The notes under the pieces are model-generated. The model saw only the letters and a list, made by a program, of their open reading frames with translations, made no database searches and was not told where the DNA came from. A stretch of DNA of 10,702 nucleotides, taken from the NCBI GenBank assembly GCA_965371355.1, contig CBDUYD010000102.1, positions 1 to 10,702 of the forward strand, in the 5' to 3' direction. Made by a program: the position numbers and the translations under genes. The first letter of the stretch is position 1. The number at the start of each line of letters is the position of its first letter. This document shows positions 1 to 5,200 of this stretch, piece by piece. The DNA comes from JASJHI01 sp965371355. Its GTDB lineage: Bacteria; Actinomycetota; Acidimicrobiia; Acidimicrobiales; Ilumatobacteraceae.

Positions 1-59
1 TGGGCGAACACGCGCCTGAAACGAGACTTGTGGAACAGCGTCCGCATGTCGATCGCCAT
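1..59 (-). CDS. N-terminus of an unidentified protein, cut by the window edge
   Basis: On the minus strand an ATG at 59-57 opens a frame that stays open to the left edge and begins MAIDMRTLFHKSRFRRVFA. A purine-rich GGGAAGG lies 7-8 nt upstream of the ATG and is a good ribosome binding site, which is the main reason to believe this start. The visible 19 residues are basic and carry no recognisable motif, so I cannot assign a function. The gene would be divergent from the antitoxin gene at 132, with a shared upstream region of about 70 bp. Confidence 0.4.
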   Translation of the reverse strand, partial: MAIDMRTLFHKSRFRRVFA

Positions 60-116
60 TCGGACACCTTCCCGCCGCTGGACCCTCGCCCCCGGGAAGC
101 GCGGCTGAGCGCATCG

Positions 117-132
117 TGACATCATGATGTCA
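117..132 (+). promoter_or_regulatory. 16-bp perfect palindrome overlapping the antitoxin start; probable autoregulatory operator
   Basis: TGACATCATGATGTCA is a perfect inverted repeat whose last base is the A of the ATG at 132. The hexamer CATCAT (120-125), six bases before the ATG, is a poor but possible -10 element inside the palindrome. Ribbon-helix-helix antitoxins normally bind palindromes in their own promoters, so autorepression at this site is a reasonable inference. It was not tested. Confidence 0.6.
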
Positions 133-341
133 TGACGAAGCAGACGACGGTCCGATTGCCAGAAAGCCTCGCCGCCGACGCGGAGGCCGTCGCGCGCGTC
201 CGGGGCGACAGCGTCAACCAGCTCATCATCGACTCCCTCGCCGCCGAGATCGAACGAGTTCGGGCGGATGACGACTTCACCGCCCGTGCCAAGAAGCTGC
301 TCGAGCGCGACCAAGCGATCCTCGACCGCCTCGCGAAGTGA
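132..341 (+). CDS. Ribbon-helix-helix (CopG-like) antitoxin, partner of a Doc-type toxin
   Basis: This is a 69-residue protein. Residues 4-9 (QTTVRL) form the N-terminal beta strand typical of ribbon-helix-helix DNA-binding proteins. Two helices follow (about 13-24 and 27-41, with the turn at RGDSVNQL), then a charged C-terminal helix (about 42-67) of the kind that binds the toxin. In actinobacteria this type usually precedes a Fic/Doc toxin. That fits here, because its TGA overlaps a GTG (338-340) opening a frame that starts like Doc (VTRYVSLAD). The toxin frame is broken, so this antitoxin appears to have lost its partner. Translation from the ATG at 132 is favoured because the operator palindrome ends there. 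The general fold is well supported; the pairing with Doc rests on adjacency and the short N-terminal match. Confidence 0.8.
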   Translation: MTKQTTVRLPESLAADAEAVARVRGDSVNQLIIDSLAAEIERVRADDDFTARAKKLLERDQAILDRLAK

Positions 342-448
342 CCCGCTATGTCAGCCTCGCTGACAAGGACAGCCGCGTCGACCTCGCCGTCACCGCGCAC
401 GACGGTTTGCACGATCCTGCGCGACATCGTGCGACCGCTCGTGTCTGA
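338..448 (+). pseudogene. Decayed N-terminal remnant of a Doc/Fic-family toxin
   Basis: A GTG at 338 overlaps the antitoxin stop by four bases (GTGA), the usual layout of such operons. The frame encodes only 36 residues. It starts VTRYVSLAD, like many actinobacterial Doc toxins, and then jumps to DSRVDLA and DGLHDPA, which resemble a region that normally lies some 20 residues further on in Doc (RVDLA then SALHAP). It stops at TGA 446-448. The Fic motif (HPFxDGNKR), which AMPylases and Doc kinases need for catalysis, is absent here and in the other frames before 504. The best reading is a toxin that suffered an internal deletion and lost its C-terminal two thirds. A short unrelated peptide cannot be excluded. 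Confidence 0.5.
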
Positions 449-503
449 TGCGCCTCGATGCGTCGATGTCCCCCAACGTCGAACGACTCGCCTTTACCTC
501 TGT

Positions 504-752
504 ATGACCCTCACCCCGACACTTCCCGTCTCCCCGCGCAGCCAGGCGACGACGCGAGCACTGCTCGTCAGCATCCGGCAGGCGGCCGAGATGTTGGCGA
601 TCAGCCGCTCGTCCATCTACAACCTGATCGATGCCGAACAGCTGACGCCGATCCGTATCGGCCGGAGTGTTCGGTTTCCCGTCGAACAGCTCGAACGCTT
701 TGTCGCCGCCCGGATCGCCAGCGAGACTACGACGGACTCCAACGTCCGATGA
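504..752 (+). CDS. Excisionase-type helix-turn-helix protein (HTH_17/MerR-like)
   Basis: The 82-residue product carries one small winged-helix domain of the excisionase class. LVSIRQAAEMLAISRSSIYNL (about 22-42) is the helix-turn-helix, and IRIGRSVRFPVEQLERFVAAR (about 52-72) is the wing and the following helix. The frame extends upstream to 348, but that part overlaps the Doc remnant and is low-complexity, so the ATG at 504 is chosen. No good ribosome binding site is seen. Proteins of this class act as excisionases or recombination directionality factors of integrative elements, and some are antitoxins to PIN-domain toxins. No integrase or PIN gene follows it, so it may be what is left of an integrative element. 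The DUF4160 relic starts 30 bp downstream. Confidence 0.75.
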   Translation: MTLTPTLPVSPRSQATTRALLVSIRQAAEMLAISRSSIYNLIDAEQLTPIRIGRSVRFPVEQLERFVAARIASETTTDSNVR

Positions 753-781
753 CGCAATCGAAGTGGTCGTAGGTTGTTCGA

Positions 782-1040
782 GTGCCTCGGCTGAGCGAGT
801 TCTACGGAACGTGATTTACATGTACTTCGCGGATCACAATCCGCCCCACTTCCATGCCATCTACGCCGAACACGAAGCGCTGATCCGTATCGACGACGGC
901 TCGACGATCAGAGGAGACCTCCCACGATCCGCTGCGCGACTCGTCGAGCAATGGCGAGCCCTGCACCACGACGAGCTCGCGGCCAACTGGGCCTCGCTCA
1001 GGAGCCAGCCGCCCTCTCGGGGATCGACCCGCTCCAGTAG
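782..1040 (+). pseudogene. DUF4160 protein gene broken by one, probably two, single-base deletions
   Basis: The GTG at 782 opens with VPRLSEFYGT, the usual DUF4160 N-terminus, and then hits TGA at 812-814. The rest of the domain continues in the frame one base back from 811: VIYMYFADHNPPHFHAIYAEH, then RIDDGS, RGDLPRSA and a helix ending in ELAANWASLR. One missing G between 809 and 813 explains this. After NWASLR the frame runs into an atypical serine-rich end. Reading from 1002 instead gives EPAALSGIDPLQ and TAG 1038-1040, a far more typical family ending, which implies a second lost G near 1000-1002. DUF4160 genes commonly precede DUF2442 genes in a toxin-antitoxin-like pair, as here. A TAGGTT hexamer six bases before the GTG suggests a leaderless promoter. 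Assembly error is the alternative to genuine decay. Confidence 0.8.
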
Positions 1041-1043
1041 CCT

Positions 1044-1352
1044 GTGACCATGACCATGACCACGCTCGCCCGAGTGACCGCCGTCGAGCATCTCGGCGCA
1101 CGAGCGCTGAGTGTCACGTTCTCGGATGGCCTCGTGCGCGAACTCGACTTCGCTGACGCCTTGCCGGGAGTGCTTGCATCGATCGACGACGATGAGAGCT
1201 TCGCTGCAGCCGCGGTGGACCCCGTGGCCGGAACGGTCGCGTGGCCGAATGGCATCGATCTCGATCCCGACGTTCTGCACGGAGATCAACAAGCGGCAGC
1301 AGCGACGCAGCCGCGACTTCTCCGCGAGTACCGGCTCGAACGCACCGGCTGA
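1044..1352 (+). CDS. DUF2442 domain protein, partner of DUF4160
   Basis: The product is about 100 residues with the DUF2442 pattern: an N-terminal beta hairpin (VTAVEHLGARALSVTFSDG), a strand ending in RELDF, and near the C-terminus the family signature WPNGIDLDPDVLHGD. The starts GTG 1044, ATG 1050 and ATG 1056 are all in frame. The hexamer TAGCCT (1038-1043) six bases before ATG 1050 makes that start possible as a leaderless one, and no Shine-Dalgarno sequence separates the options. If DUF4160 ended at TAG 1040 before its decay, the two genes were three bases apart and clearly co-transcribed. DUF4160/DUF2442 pairs are widespread and look like toxin-antitoxin modules, but their biochemistry is not established to my knowledge. 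Here DUF2442 is intact and DUF4160 is broken. Confidence 0.8.
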   Translation: MTMTMTTLARVTAVEHLGARALSVTFSDGLVRELDFADALPGVLASIDDDESFAAAAVDPVAGTVAWPNGIDLDPDVLHGDQQAAAATQPRLLREYRLERTG

Positions 1353-1455
1353 CTGCCAGGGTTCGGGATTTCTACTCGCCGGTTAGTCTCAGGGTTACTC
1401 TCAAACGAGGAGATTTCGACTACTCCGACGCTCTGACCAGGCACGATACGAATAC

Positions 1456-1549
1456 GGTCGGAATCCCACGCCTTCCGCGGATACGTCGTTCGTTGTTCGT
1501 CTCGAACACGGATTTGCGAAGACCCGAGCCCCGACCCGCTCGGGTCTTT
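1456..1549 (+). repeat. Decayed copy of the tRNA-Ser 3' end plus its terminator (inverted relative to 6129-6215)
   Basis: Read on the plus strand, GGAATCCCAC (1460-1469), then CC, TCCGC, GTTCGTC, TCGAACAC and GAT follow the 3' half of the intact tRNA-Ser(GGA) T-arm, its acceptor strand and the sequence downstream of it, in the same order. The stretch ends in the same terminator arm AAGACCCGAGC. Blocks of 7-12 identical bases are separated by small indels, so common descent is likely. The rest of a tRNA is not found upstream, so this is a fragment and not a gene. Only the tRNA 3' part survives, which is what tRNA-targeted integration leaves behind, but the orientation is opposite to the intact gene. 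Confidence 0.6.
1519..1548. terminator. Rho-independent terminator, usable in both directions
   Basis: An 11-bp perfect stem, AAGACCCGAGC / GCTCGGGTCTT, closes an 8-nt loop (1530-1537), with a short T-run on the plus strand. It lies between the convergent DUF2442 gene (ending 1352) and the hydrolase relic (ending 1570), so it can serve both. Its arms match the terminator of tRNA-Ser at 6129-6156. Confidence 0.8.
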
Positions 1550-1569
1550 GCATGCGCCGGAAGCCGTCC

Positions 1570-2490
1570 TCAGACCCGCTCGAGTGTCCCCATGCCCTCT
1601 GCGTCGAATCCTGACATCGCCAGCGTGGTCGCCACGCCGTCGGGGCCGATCTCGAAGATGGCAGCGCTGAGGAACTCTGGAAGCTCCGGGTCCTGCACGT
1701 AGGTGAACGTGTTGGCGGCGATGTGGGTGAGCACGAAGGTGCCCTCCGCCGGACCCACGACGACCGCGAGGGCGCCATCGGTGACGATCACCTCGATGTC
1801 GCCGACGTAGTCGTTGGTGTACGTGCCGGTGTAGGCGTCGTCGTCGAGTGCGGGTACACGGTCGGCTCCGGGGTCGTCGAACTCTTCGGGCTCGCCGTAG
1901 AGGCCCGAGAAGCGCTCGGTCCAGATGGCGAAGATGTCGTCGGGCCATGAACCGGTCTGGAGCTGGTCGAAGTACGCGTCGGTGATCGCTTCGGGCACAC
2001 CGATCGGTTCGCCGTTGGTCAGCACCACGATGCCGAGCCCGTACGAGCGCGGACTGTCGGCGATCGTGGGAAGGGGAGGCGACTTGAGGATCTTCGTCGT
2101 GTGCGTGAGATCGAGCGCATTCTCATCGATGACCTGCTCACCATCGAGTGCGCTTCCGGCGAGTTGGAGCCGCAGCCACTGCGCGAGATCGATCACGTTG
2201 GAACTCACGCCCCCGGCGGGCGCTTGTGCATCGGGCATCCGATCGAAAGCTGCTTCCCACCGACCGTCGGTTCGCACGTGTTGCTCGGCACGGTTCTCGG
2301 CCGCCTCGTAGGCGGAGAACCGCATGCTGGTCGAGGTCATGCCCGCCGGAACGAACAGGACCTCATCGGCCAACTCCTCCCAGGTCAGCCCCGCCGCGAC
2401 CGCGGCCGACTCACCGCCGGCGGTCATCTCGAAGTTGGAGTACCCGCTGGTGGTGCGGAACGGCTCGAGGTCGAGGTATCGGACGCCGTG
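1570..2490 (-). pseudogene. C-terminal fragment of a beta-lactamase-family serine hydrolase
   Basis: About 306 in-frame residues on the minus strand match the C-terminal part of class C beta-lactamase / penicillin-binding-like hydrolases. FRTTSGYSN carries the catalytic YxN motif (near 2436-2442). TWEELADEVLFVPAGMTSTSM is the typical segment after it, APAGGVSSNVIDLAQWLRLQL follows, and a C-terminal beta domain begins at YTGTYTNDYVGDIEV. The N-terminal part, including the SxxK nucleophile motif, is missing. Recognisable homology starts with VRYLDLEPF at about 2490, right at the stop codon of the lipoprotein gene (2495), and there is no plausible start or ribosome binding site at the junction. 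The upstream part of the same open frame overlaps the lipoprotein gene and looks like shadow sequence. A deletion that removed the 5' half is the simplest explanation. The fragment cannot be an active enzyme as it stands. Confidence 0.8.
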
Positions 2491-2494
2491 TCGG

Positions 2495-3040
2495 TCAGCC
2501 CGACCAGTCGCCGGCGCTGCCCGGGTCGCCCGTGAGCGTGATCGTGTCGCCCGTCGGTTGGACCGTGCCCCCCGACCAGATGCCGGCCTCCTCGGCCACT
2601 CCCTGCCGGCCGCCACCGGACCCCCACCCGACATAGGAGATGATGTCCTCGCTGCTACCGAACGAGTTCGATGTGTAGACCGCCAACTCTCCACCACCCG
2701 CGTCGAATCCGCCGAGGCTCGCCTCGTAGGTCGCGCCCGGGTCGAGCACCTCGTCGGGGAGTTCGGCGTAGGTGGGCCGTTGGCAGATCCAGTGACGCTC
2801 GAGGTCGTACGGCTGATCGCCCGTATTCGTGATCGTCGCGATCCCTGTCGTGAAGTCGACCGACGTCACCTGGAGGGGGCTCTCCAAGGCGGTTTCGGAT
2901 TGCGATCCATCGTCCTGAGTCGACTCGGCCGGTGCGGATGCCGCCGCGGAATCGTCGTTGGAATCACCGTCATCACCGCCACACGCGGCGCCGACCAGCA
3001 CGAACAGTGCGGCTGTGATCGCAACTCGACGACGAAGCAT
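2495..3040 (-). CDS. Secreted lipoprotein with a lamin-tail-like beta domain
   Basis: The product has 181 residues. The N-terminus MLRRRVAITAALFVLVGAAC is a lipoprotein signal peptide with the modified cysteine at 20. An Asp/Ser/Ala-rich linker runs to about 55. A domain resembling the lamin-tail (LTD) beta fold follows: ITNTGDQPYDLERHWICQ, then LDPGATYEASL, ELAVYTSNSFGS and YVGWGSGGG. A strong AGGAGG lies 7 nt before the ATG at 3040. Such domains are common in exported actinobacterial proteins, but their role is unknown, and no catalytic residues are evident. The stop coincides with the breakpoint of the hydrolase relic, so a few original C-terminal residues may have been lost. An extended -10 (TGATTACAT) and an imperfect palindrome lie upstream. 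Confidence 0.75.
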   Translation of the reverse strand: MLRRRVAITAALFVLVGAACGGDDGDSNDDSAAASAPAESTQDDGSQSETALESPLQVTSVDFTTGIATITNTGDQPYDLERHWICQRPTYAELPDEVLDPGATYEASLGGFDAGGGELAVYTSNSFGSSEDIISYVGWGSGGGRQGVAEEAGIWSGGTVQPTGDTITLTGDPGSAGDWSG

Positions 3041-3067
3041 GGGGAGACCTCCTGTGGCTCTCCCGCC

Positions 3068-3094
3068 ATGTAATCACTTCGATCGATTGAAGTG
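3068..3094 (-). promoter_or_regulatory. Promoter and imperfect palindrome upstream of the lipoprotein gene
   Basis: On the minus strand TGA-TTACAT (hexamer 3068-3073) resembles an extended -10 element placed 28 nt before the ATG. Directly upstream of it, CACTTCGATCGATTGAAGTG (3075-3094) is palindromic at 18 of 20 positions, where a regulator would cover the -35 region. No regulator family is suggested by the sequence. Confidence 0.4.
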
Positions 3095-3129
3095 TGTCCA
3101 CCCGTTCGGAAAGGCGGCATCCCGGTGGC

Positions 3130-3543
3130 TCAGGCGGCGATGACTTCGTGGTCGACCGACAGTGCCCGATACGTCGCCATCGCTCGCCGGTCACGAGTGA
3201 GCAGCACTGCGCCCCACTCATCGGCAGTCGCCGCGATCACAGCGTCGTACACAGCCCCGCCGCTGACACCGCACTCGGCGAGGCGGGGCACGAGCATCGT
3301 CGTGGACTCGACCGAGAGTGCGGCGGGCGCTCCGAATCGATCCTGCAACAGTTCGGACGCATCGCGCCGAGTGAGGCGAGCGTCACCGGGGAGGCGGGTC
3401 AGGACCGAGTACGCCTCGAGCTGCGCATGGGCAGGGAGTCTGACCGCTCGGTCGGCGACGCGTTCGGTCACTACGCGGTGTGCGTCGTGACTGGCCAGAA
3501 CGAGCGCGATCGCGACACTGGTGTCGGCGAGCCAGATACTCAC
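3130..3543 (-). CDS. vapC: VapC-type PIN-domain toxin (pair 1)
   Basis: The 137-residue product has the PIN-domain ribonuclease pattern. Asp7 lies in LADTSVAIAL, Glu43 in LEAYSVLTRLP, Asp100 in YDAVIAATA and Asp118 in LLTRDRRA; these are the four acidic residues that bind the catalytic metal in VapC enzymes. VapC toxins cleave RNA, commonly initiator tRNA or the 23S rRNA sarcin-ricin loop. The target here cannot be read from sequence. The GTG start (3543) overlaps the antitoxin stop by four bases, so the two are translationally coupled. The toxin encoded at 4727-5143 has its four acids at nearly the same positions (7, 42, 100, 118) and shares the SYSVLTRLP-like segment, which makes the two paralogues. 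The gene appears intact. Confidence 0.9.
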   Translation of the reverse strand: MSIWLADTSVAIALVLASHDAHRVVTERVADRAVRLPAHAQLEAYSVLTRLPGDARLTRRDASELLQDRFGAPAALSVESTTMLVPRLAECGVSGGAVYDAVIAATADEWGAVLLTRDRRAMATYRALSVDHEVIAA

Positions 3544-3776
3544 CGCCGGATCGAGTCGACGAGGTCGAAGACATCGTCGTCGGAGACAGTGGTGTCGGAG
3601 ACGGCGACGAGGTGTCCGTCACGACGTTCGAGCCTGGCGGTGCGACCGTCGGGCGACAGATGGAGCCCGTCTCCGTACATCGAGACGTCGACGGTGGATC
3701 CCGCGGTCAACCCGAGTCTGTCCCTCAAGGGCTTCGGCAGGACGATCCGGCCGACGTCGTCGATACGAACCTTCAT
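3540..3776 (-). CDS. vapB: AbrB/MazE-type antitoxin (pair 1)
   Basis: The 78-residue protein starts with the swapped-hairpin AbrB DNA-binding domain (MKVRIDDVGRIVLPKPLRDRL, then GLTAGSTVDVS). Its C-terminal tail, DDDVFDLVDSIRR, is acidic then basic and should wrap around the PIN toxin. The open frame extends to 3884, but the ATG at 3776 is chosen because the domain begins exactly there and TATGGT lies six bases before it, as expected for a leaderless transcript. The antitoxin is expected to dimerise, neutralise the downstream toxin and repress its own promoter, where two tandem 11-bp repeats are found. Confidence 0.9.
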   Translation of the reverse strand: MKVRIDDVGRIVLPKPLRDRLGLTAGSTVDVSMYGDGLHLSPDGRTARLERRDGHLVAVSDTTVSDDDVFDLVDSIRR

Positions 3777-3782
3777 GGGATC

Positions 3783-3813
3783 ACCATACCAGTCGATTCC
3801 CAGCCGATTCCCA
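3783..3813 (-). promoter_or_regulatory. Leaderless-type promoter with tandem 11-bp repeats (vapBC pair 1)
   Basis: On the minus strand TATGGT (3783-3788) is followed by six bases and then the ATG, so transcription could start at the A of the start codon. Just upstream, CGATTCCCA (plus strand) occurs at 3794-3802 and again at 3805-3813, an 11-bp period or about one helical turn. That suits two antitoxin dimers binding the same face of the DNA. Confidence 0.5.
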
Positions 3814-3880
3814 ACCGAGATTCTCGGGTGACGGATACCGGGGGCGACCGCATTGCGAACGTCGCCGTGACCAGGCTCCG

Positions 3881-4315
3881 TCAAGTGCGTCGGGCTCGGA
3901 AGAACTCGCGCAGGAGCTCACCCGCGGCGGAGGCGAGAGGGCCGCTGCGAACTTCGACCCGGTGGTTGAGCGCCTCGCCGTCGAGCAGCGAGAGGGCGCT
4001 GCCGGCGGCGCCCGCCTTCGGGTCGTCGGCGCCGTACACGAGATGCCCGAGCCGGGCGTTGACCATCGCGCCTGCACACATCGCGCAGGGCTCGAGCGTG
4101 ACGAACATCGTGCAGTCGTCGAGTCGCCACTCGCCGAGGTGTTCAGACGCATCGCGGAGGGCGAGGATCTCGGCGTGGCCGACCGGGTTGCGCTCCAACT
4201 CGCGTTCGTTGTGTCGCGCCGCGATGACGATCCCATCGTGGACGACGACCGCTCCTACCGGCACATCATCGTGTTCGATCGCCGCCCGGGCCTCGTCGAG
4301 AGCGAGAGCCATCAT
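3881..4315 (-). CDS. tadA: tRNA-specific adenosine deaminase TadA
   Basis: TadA deaminates A34 of tRNA-Arg(ACG) to inosine. It is zinc-dependent and usually essential. The 144-residue product shows the full cytidine/deoxycytidylate deaminase signature: VPVGAVVV at 18-25, HAE at 47-49 (zinc ligand His47, proton-shuttle Glu49), and PCAMC at 76-80 (zinc ligands Cys77 and Cys80). LVYGADDPKAGAAGS follows, and the C-terminal helix ends in LLREFFRARR. Length fits the family (about 145-160). Two adjacent ATGs (4315 and 4312) precede the first helix. The frame is open to a GTG at 4438 and includes a GTG at 4378, but the added residues are Arg/Ser/Pro-rich, overlap a tRNA-like stretch and look non-coding. 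The gene is enclosed by two toxin-antitoxin pairs. Confidence 0.93.
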   Translation of the reverse strand: MMALALDEARAAIEHDDVPVGAVVVHDGIVIAARHNERELERNPVGHAEILALRDASEHLGEWRLDDCTMFVTLEPCAMCAGAMVNARLGHLVYGADDPKAGAAGSALSLLDGEALNHRVEVRSGPLASAAGELLREFFRARRT

Positions 4316-4401
4316 CTCGGGGTCGGACCGCGGTGCGACCGGGGGCTCTGCGCCGGGCGAATCCTCGTCGGGTTGCACAGCGGAAGTCTTGCAGGCTCTC
4401 T

Positions 4402-4425
4402 CGGAGCGAGACCGGATTCGAGTCC
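4402..4425 (-). other. tRNA T-arm-like sequence upstream of tadA
   Basis: On the minus strand GGGACTCGAATCC, followed by CTCGCTCCG, resembles the 3' part of the intact tRNA-Ser (GGGTTCGAATCC, then CTCCCTCCG) in the same orientation. The flanking bases do not form a proper T-stem, and no other tRNA part is found. It could be a worn attachment-site remnant or chance similarity. Confidence 0.25.
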
Positions 4426-4460
4426 CGTCGATCGGCACGGATCGCTCTTCTGGATGATGG

Positions 4461-4466
4461 TAGAAT
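4461..4466 (+). promoter_or_regulatory. -10 element (TAGAAT) of vapBC pair 2, leaderless arrangement
   Basis: TAGAAT is followed by exactly six bases and the ATG at 4473, and no Shine-Dalgarno sequence is present. This is the standard geometry of leaderless actinobacterial genes. No convincing -35 is seen 16-18 bp upstream. Confidence 0.55.
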
Positions 4467-4472
4467 TATGCC

Positions 4473-4730
4473 ATGAGTGCCAGCCATTCTGTAACCATCG
4501 ATCGCGCGGGGCGCTTGGTCGTGCCCAAGGCGCTCCGCGATGAACTGGGTCTTGCCGAGGGCAGATCGCTGCGAGCCGCCGTCCGCGACGGATGTCTCGA
4601 ACTCGTACCCGAGCCGCTCGAGGTGGACCTGGTAGAACGCGACGGTGTACTCGTAATCGTGCCCACCGGGCTTCTGGCGCCGCTCACCCGTGACGATGTG
4701 CGCGCTGTGATCGAGTCGGTCAGACGATGA
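4473..4730 (+). CDS. vapB: AbrB/MazE-type antitoxin (pair 2)
   Basis: The 85-residue protein opens with an AbrB swapped-hairpin domain (SVTIDRAGRLVVPKALRDEL, then GLAEGRSLRAA) and ends in a toxin-binding tail, RDDVRAVIESVRR. It resembles the antitoxin at 3540-3776 in both halves: RIVLPKPLRDRLGL against RLVVPKALRDELGL, and DLVDSIRR against AVIESVRR. Its TGA overlaps the toxin ATG at 4727 by four bases. The start is fixed by the -10 element six bases upstream. It should neutralise the following PIN toxin and autoregulate the operon. Cross-talk with pair 1 is possible given the similarity but was not shown. Confidence 0.9.
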   Translation: MSASHSVTIDRAGRLVVPKALRDELGLAEGRSLRAAVRDGCLELVPEPLEVDLVERDGVLVIVPTGLLAPLTRDDVRAVIESVRR

Positions 4731-5143
4731 ACGCCCGAACGCCCGACACCTCGGTCGTGGTCGCCGGGCTGAGTGGTTGGCATCCTGATCACGAGACGGC
4801 ACGCCCCGTTCTCTCCGCGACGAGAGTCGGCATTGCCCACGTCATCGCGGAGTCGTACTCGGTCTTGACCCGCTTGCCGCGCGGGCAGCGGATCCCGCCG
4901 GACACGGCGTGGAGAGCCCTCAGTTCGGTGTTCGACGAACTCCCCATCATGATGCGACCCTCAGCGTTCGCTCCCTTGTTCGCGCGGTTGGCCGGATCGG
5001 GTGTCGTTGGAGGGGCGACCTACGATGCTCTCGTCGCCGAGACCGCGCGGAGTAATGAGGTCGAACTGTTGTCTTTCGATCAGCGCGCTGCTCGCACGTA
5101 TCAGATCGTGGGCGCCGACTTCGTACTGCTCGAGACAGCTTGA
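4727..5143 (+). CDS. vapC: VapC-type PIN-domain toxin (pair 2)
   Basis: The 138-residue product has the PIN catalytic acids at Asp7 (TPDTSVVV), Glu42 (AESYSVLTRLP), Asp100 (YDALVAETA) and Asp118 (LLSFDQRAARTY). It is predicted to be a metal-dependent ribonuclease held inactive by the antitoxin encoded just upstream with a four-base ATGA overlap. It is clearly paralogous to the toxin at 3130-3543: the spacing of all four acids is nearly the same, and SYSVLTRLP, the GSGVVGGATYDA-like segment and RTY near the end are shared. The two pairs lie on opposite strands on either side of tadA. The gene appears full-length. A short inverted repeat CAGCT/AGCTG spans the stop but has no T-run, so I do not call it a terminator. 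Confidence 0.9.
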   Translation: MNARTPDTSVVVAGLSGWHPDHETARPVLSATRVGIAHVIAESYSVLTRLPRGQRIPPDTAWRALSSVFDELPIMMRPSAFAPLFARLAGSGVVGGATYDALVAETARSNEVELLSFDQRAARTYQIVGADFVLLETA

Positions 5144-5200
5144 TCAGCTGCGTGGCGGAAGTATTGCTGGGTCCTTCGAACACTGCGGGTGCGTTGAATA

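Noticed and set aside
348..503. Upstream part of the HTH frame as coding
   Set aside because: It overlaps the Doc relic, has no domain signal and is Ser/Thr/Arg-rich shadow sequence. ATG 504 is enough for the complete domain.
1286..1948. 220-residue Arg/His-rich minus-strand open frame
   Set aside because: It is a frame shadow of the hydrolase fragment and runs through the terminator. Composition is typical of off-frame GC-rich DNA.
2491..2697. Extension of the hydrolase frame through the lipoprotein gene
   Set aside because: It is Arg-rich antisense-like composition in another frame of a well-supported lipoprotein, with no SxxK or other family motif.
4316..4438. N-terminal extension of tadA to the GTG at 4438
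   Set aside because: The extra 41 residues are Arg/Ser/Pro-rich, lack family similarity and overlap a tRNA-like stretch. The deaminase fold starts at the ATG pair 4312-4315.
3480..4543. Long plus-strand open frames of over 300 codons antisense to tadA and the vapBC pair
   Set aside because: They are Arg/Ser-rich, without domains or start signals, and lie opposite genes with complete conserved motifs.
5136..5150. Inverted repeat CAGCT-TGATC-AGCTG at the end of vapC pair 2 as a terminator
   Set aside because: The stem is only 5 bp and there is no T-run.
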